DNA of 64,000 bases from Deltaproteobacteria bacterium (GTDB lineage: Bacteria; Desulfobacterota; Desulfuromonadia; Geobacterales; Pseudopelobacteraceae). The notes below the pieces were generated by a model. That model did not search any database and was not told where the DNA came from. It saw only the letters and a list, made by a program, of their open reading frames with translations. Below are positions 61,112-64,000 of the stretch, one piece after another. The first letter of the stretch is position 1. Every line of letters starts with the position of its first letter. The position numbers were made by a program, and so were the translations under genes. The DNA lies in assembly GCA_016182975.1 (NCBI GenBank), contig JACPFJ010000026.1, positions 62,001 through 126,000 on the forward strand. The letters are read 5' to 3'.

Positions 61112-61909
61112 TCATTGCCGAGCGCCGCGGAGATCGCCCGCCAGGTGATGAACGGAGTGGACGCGAACCCCGTCCAGGGCCTGGCCGATGATCAGGGCCT
61201 CGGCGGTCCTGGAGGGCATTAGGCGCAGAATTTCGGCAATTCGGGCGCCCCCCTCGCGCCGTCCGGGGTCGTCGGCCTTGTTGAGAAAGATGAAGCGGCG
61301 GGCCCGGGGCGGCGCCCCCTTGAAGGGGCCGAGCGGATGGGCGAAGAGACGTGCCAGGGCAGATTCGGTGATGGTTTCCCCCGCGGAGAGCAGCATAATC
61401 TTCCCGGCGAGCTCGGCGCGGAAGACCAACTCCTCGGTCAGGGGTTTGCCTAGGACCTCCAGACCCGCCACGGCGACCAGTACGGTCGTGTTGTCGGGAA
61501 TGACCGGTTCGTGCTCTGCGGGGGCCTTGAGGGGGCGGCGGGCCGAGCCGTCGGCCTCCACCAGGATCCAGTCGAACAGCCCCGACTCTTCGAAGAGACG
61601 GATCGTCTCCGGGGCGAACCCCTTGAGCTTGCCGGCCCCGGCCAGCTGCGCCGCCGCGGTGACTGGGCCGGAGCAACGACACGCCGAGGCCTGCCGAAGG
61701 ATCATTGCCGGGTCGGCATCCACGAGCACCGTTTCTGACTGCTCCGCCGTGGGAACGAATATCCTGGTCGTGGTCGTGGTCAGGACCCGCTGCCCTGACC
61801 GGCAGAGCTGCCGGGCCAGGTGGAACATCAGGCTCGTCTTCCCCCCCCCTCCGGTCAGGCTCAACACGCCCCGCGGTTCATGCATAAGTATTTCTTCAAT
61901 CGACATCAT
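61112..61909 (-). CDS. yqeC: YqeC-like selenium-dependent molybdenum hydroxylase maturation protein
   Basis: 265 residues. Starts after ATG 61909 with VLSLTGGGGKTSLMFHLARQL (P-loop), TTTTRIFVPTAEQ, DWILVEADGSARRPLKAPAEHEPVIP and FLNKADD, the YqeC family pattern. Such proteins accompany MocA and selenium-dependent Mo hydroxylases (xanthine dehydrogenase type). An in-frame TTG at 61945 is the alternative start. Two bases separate the DUF294 stop from that alternative region, so the genes are probably co-transcribed. Confidence 0.85.
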   Translation of the reverse strand: MMSIEEILMHEPRGVLSLTGGGGKTSLMFHLARQLCRSGQRVLTTTTTRIFVPTAEQSETVLVDADPAMILRQASACRCSGPVTAAAQLAGAGKLKGFAPETIRLFEESGLFDWILVEADGSARRPLKAPAEHEPVIPDNTTVLVAVAGLEVLGKPLTEELVFRAELAGKIMLLSAGETITESALARLFAHPLGPFKGAPPRARRFIFLNKADDPGRREGGARIAEILRLMPSRTAEALIIGQALDGVRVHSVHHLAGDLRGARQ

Positions 61910-61948
61910 TGAACGTCTCGCTGGCCGTTTGCCGGTGTTCCGCAATCG

Positions 61949-63199
61949 TCAACGCCTTGGATTTATTATGCTGTCAACCTCTTTCGCTATCCAGAAACGC
62001 CTGCGGATCATGTTCTGCAGTTCCTCGATACTGCCGATCGCTTTCCGCAATTCTTCCCGCTCCTGGTTTTGAAGCTCATACGGATTGATGTAGCAATCAT
62101 CGTCGATGATCTTTTTTTGTCTCTTGATCTGCTGAAGGACTCGATGCCCGGTTATCACGTGATATGCGTCGGCCAGATCAGCCGCCATCCTGTCTGAAAA
62201 AAAACCCTCGCGCCGCAGCAGGTTGATCCTCTTCAGGGTCGAGGTCTCCTCCACCCCGAAGTAAACCGCCAAGAGGCGGATGCACATGACCAACGGCATC
62301 CAGGCGAACACCTTGAGATTGAAATCACCCATGTGAGGTCCCTCCGCCTCGACGATAAATCGCCGGAGAAACCCTTTTGACAGCCGCATGGCGCTTACGA
62401 CCTGGGCCATATTCCGCATGGCCATGGTATTGTCCCGCGTCGTTGAGCGGACAAGCGTCCCGAATCCGAGCCCGAGCTCACGGTCGCCGGATATCAGGCG
62501 GGCGTCCATGAGGGCAATGAGATTAAGGATGCTCTTCTGCCAGTCATTCCTTTCAAATCGAAACATGGAGTTCAACCGCTGGCGCCATTGCTCCATGGTT
62601 CCGCGCCACTCGTCGTTGACCGGCATGATCCCGCCGCTGCATCTGTCGATTCCGGCTTCCTCCAGTTTTTTCATGAAGACCGCGCCGAGCATCCCGAAGT
62701 AATCGGCGATCTGCTCCTCGGAGCGCGGGGACCCCTTTTCCCCCGAACCATACAGGAAAAGGTAATCCTGGTCCGTAAACAACAACTGTTCCCTCCTGCC
62801 GTCGCTCCCGACGGCCAGGAGCGACAGGGGAAGCTTGCAGTAGGTCCCGGAAAAATACAGCTCCCGGCGTGACAATTCCAGCGCCCGCTCGGCAATCGCG
62901 TCCCTGACGGCGGTACAGAGCTCCTGGACCATCGGAACGGAGTGGATCGAGACGAAAAGTGCCTGCGCCGCGCTTACCGTACGGTCGTTGACGATGCGTA
63001 ATTCCGCCGTATCTTTCGCAGCCTTGGTCTGTGCGATCAGTTCCCCAAGCTCGTCACGGGCGGCATCGAGCCTTTCCTGCAGCGGCTCGACAACACTCGT
63101 TACTCCGGTCAGATACTCCTCCCCGGAGGCGATATCCAGCCGCCTTAACTGCTCGCGGACGGAACCGCCGATATTTGACAACGATAAACCGCTCTCCAT
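61949..63199 (-). CDS. DUF294 nucleotidyltransferase-like signalling protein
   Basis: 416 residues from ATG 63199 (GGAGG upstream). N-terminal helical region with coiled coil, then the GlnD-like nucleotidyltransferase fold (LLAVGSDGRREQLLFTDQDYLFLY, where the D-x-D ligands sit), NDEWRGTMEQW, and the C-terminal DUF294_C helices (AWMPLVMCIRLLAVYFGV, LADAYHVITGHRVLQQ). The CBS domains found in many relatives are absent. DUF294 proteins are often adjacent to sodium/solute symporters, as is the case here, suggesting a signalling link with the fusion protein. Confidence 0.85.
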   Translation of the reverse strand: MESGLSLSNIGGSVREQLRRLDIASGEEYLTGVTSVVEPLQERLDAARDELGELIAQTKAAKDTAELRIVNDRTVSAAQALFVSIHSVPMVQELCTAVRDAIAERALELSRRELYFSGTYCKLPLSLLAVGSDGRREQLLFTDQDYLFLYGSGEKGSPRSEEQIADYFGMLGAVFMKKLEEAGIDRCSGGIMPVNDEWRGTMEQWRQRLNSMFRFERNDWQKSILNLIALMDARLISGDRELGLGFGTLVRSTTRDNTMAMRNMAQVVSAMRLSKGFLRRFIVEAEGPHMGDFNLKVFAWMPLVMCIRLLAVYFGVEETSTLKRINLLRREGFFSDRMAADLADAYHVITGHRVLQQIKRQKKIIDDDCYINPYELQNQEREELRKAIGSIEELQNMIRRRFWIAKEVDSIINPRR

Positions 63200-63368
63200 G
63201 CAGACCTCCACAACTTGCAACGAATATTATTATATATGCCGTTAAAAGTATAACAATAATAACCGGGTCCGGGCAAACGCATGTACATTGAAAGTCGGGA
63301 GCAAAGAAGCGGACAGCCATATTTGGGCAGGCGGGTGTGAAGGCAGGCAGTTGTTTTTTCCAGAAAAC

Positions 63369-63395
63369 GGCGCCCCCTAAGAAACAGGGGGCGCC
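63369..63395 (-). terminator. Rho-independent terminator after TRAP paralogue 4
   Basis: GGCGCCCCCT and AGGGGGCGCC form a perfect 10-bp stem with a seven-base loop; on the minus strand GTTTTC follows. About 25 bases past the TRAP stop codon. The remaining 63200-63368 shows no gene. Confidence 0.8.
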
Positions 63396-63420
63396 AGATA
63401 ACAAGAGCACTCTTCTTACG

Positions 63421-64000
63421 TCAGTCGTTGTACTTCTTCAGCAGGGCCTTGGCATCGTTCAGGAGCGCCTTGCCGTTGCCCCCCTTGGCGGCGACTTCCT
63501 TCATCCATTCATCATCAACGGCTTCGGTAGCCTTTACCCAGCGACTGTACTCGGCGTCGGTCAGGACGTTGAAGGTGTTGTGGCGATCAACGGCGATCTT
63601 GCGCGCCGTCGTCGTAAAGCTGTCGAAGGTCTTGCCGACCCACTTGGAAGCCTCAAGGCCGCTGTTATTATCGATGACCTTCTTCAACCCGGCAGGGAGG
63701 CTGTTGTACTTGGCCGGATTCATCGCAAACACGAAGATCGCGTTGGAATGCTTGGCATGGTGCGGGGCGACCTCGGTGTGGGTCTTGCAGATTTCCTGCA
63801 GTTTGAATGCCGTGGTTACCTCCCAGGGGATACTGGCGCCGTCCACCACGCTCTTGGAAATTGACTCCGGCACCGCCGGTGCGGGCATCTGCACCGGGAC
63901 CGCACCGAGCGCGGCCAGTGTCTTGGAACCGATACGGGTCGGGGCGCGCAGTTTCAGGCCCTTGAGGTCCTCCAGGGTCTTGACCGTCTTTTTGCCGAAA
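63421..64000 (-). CDS. TRAP-type solute-binding protein (DctP family), paralogue 4, partial
   Basis: The 3' part of a fourth DctP paralogue; the frame stays open to the right edge, where KTVKTLEDLKGLKLRAPTRIG is encoded, so the start and signal peptide lie outside. About 193 residues are visible, most like paralogues 1 and 2 (PHHAKHSNAIFVFAMNPAKY, KALLNDAKALLKKYND). The ligand arginine is present. Has its own terminator, so it is probably the last gene of a unit coming from the right. Confidence 0.9.
   Translation of the reverse strand, partial: FGKKTVKTLEDLKGLKLRAPTRIGSKTLAALGAVPVQMPAPAVPESISKSVVDGASIPWEVTTAFKLQEICKTHTEVAPHHAKHSNAIFVFAMNPAKYNSLPAGLKKVIDNNSGLEASKWVGKTFDSFTTTARKIAVDRHNTFNVLTDAEYSRWVKATEAVDDEWMKEVAAKGGNGKALLNDAKALLKKYND

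Overview
The window reads as chromosomal DNA of a Geobacter-type anaerobe (Desulfobacterota, Geobacterales). The evidence is high GC, the gene order pheA-tyrA-aroA-cmk-ispH-rpsA-ihfB, heavy use of sigma-54 regulation, and genes for anaerobic aromatic-acid catabolism through benzoyl-CoA. No rRNA operon, plasmid origin, prophage or CRISPR array was seen.

Region 1 (1-8.8 kb) is housekeeping. It holds the tail of an MFS exporter, tRNA-Arg(UCU), tRNA-Leu(UAA), and a tightly packed minus-strand operon for prephenate metabolism, EPSP synthase, CMP kinase, IspH, ribosomal protein S1 and IHF-beta. Region 2 (8.8-20.8 kb) is accessory: a small ORF behind a sigma-54-like promoter, a DUF1858/cysteine-rich/hemerythrin/PAS operon preceded by a CRP/FNR-type palindrome, a ThiI-like PP-loop enzyme, a complete IS110-family (IS1111-type) element with a structured non-coding end, yfbR, a frameshifted membrane gene, a decayed HEPN/MNT module, a DUF4160-DUF2442 pair, dgt, a methyltransferase and a TVP38/DedA-type protein. 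Glutamate synthase large subunit (gltB) fills 21-25.5 kb.

Region 3 (25.9-57.5 kb) is a large aromatic/acyl-CoA catabolic island. It contains a benzoate-CoA-ligase-family enzyme, phenylacetate-CoA ligase, cyclohexadiene-carbonyl-CoA hydratase (dch), a broken 6-hydroxycyclohexene-carbonyl-CoA dehydrogenase (had), two thiolases, enoyl-CoA hydratase, 3-hydroxyacyl-CoA dehydrogenase, acyl-CoA dehydrogenase, an SDR, EtfAB and a CoA-transferase. Three complete TRAP-type binding proteins lie within it and a fourth, incomplete one sits at the right edge; no TRAP permease gene is present. Control appears layered: one sigma-54 two-component system, two paralogous PAS-GAF-AAA+ sigma-54 activators each followed by its own inverted-repeat sites and a sigma-54 promoter, and a 36-bp promoter/operator shared by two catabolic operons. 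Benzoyl-CoA reductase and the ring-opening hydrolase are not in the window.

Region 4 (56.8-64 kb) holds mocA- and yqeC-like molybdenum/selenium hydroxylase maturation genes, a symporter-GAF-SpoIIE phosphatase fusion, a DUF294 nucleotidyltransferase-like protein and the fourth TRAP binding protein.

The most unusual layers are non-coding: a family of about 125-150-bp elements whose terminal arms differ between copies but stay complementary (one copy split by the IS), a CTGAATCCGTGACG terminal-repeat family, and the paired activator-site sets whose half-sites differ around a common TATT centre.
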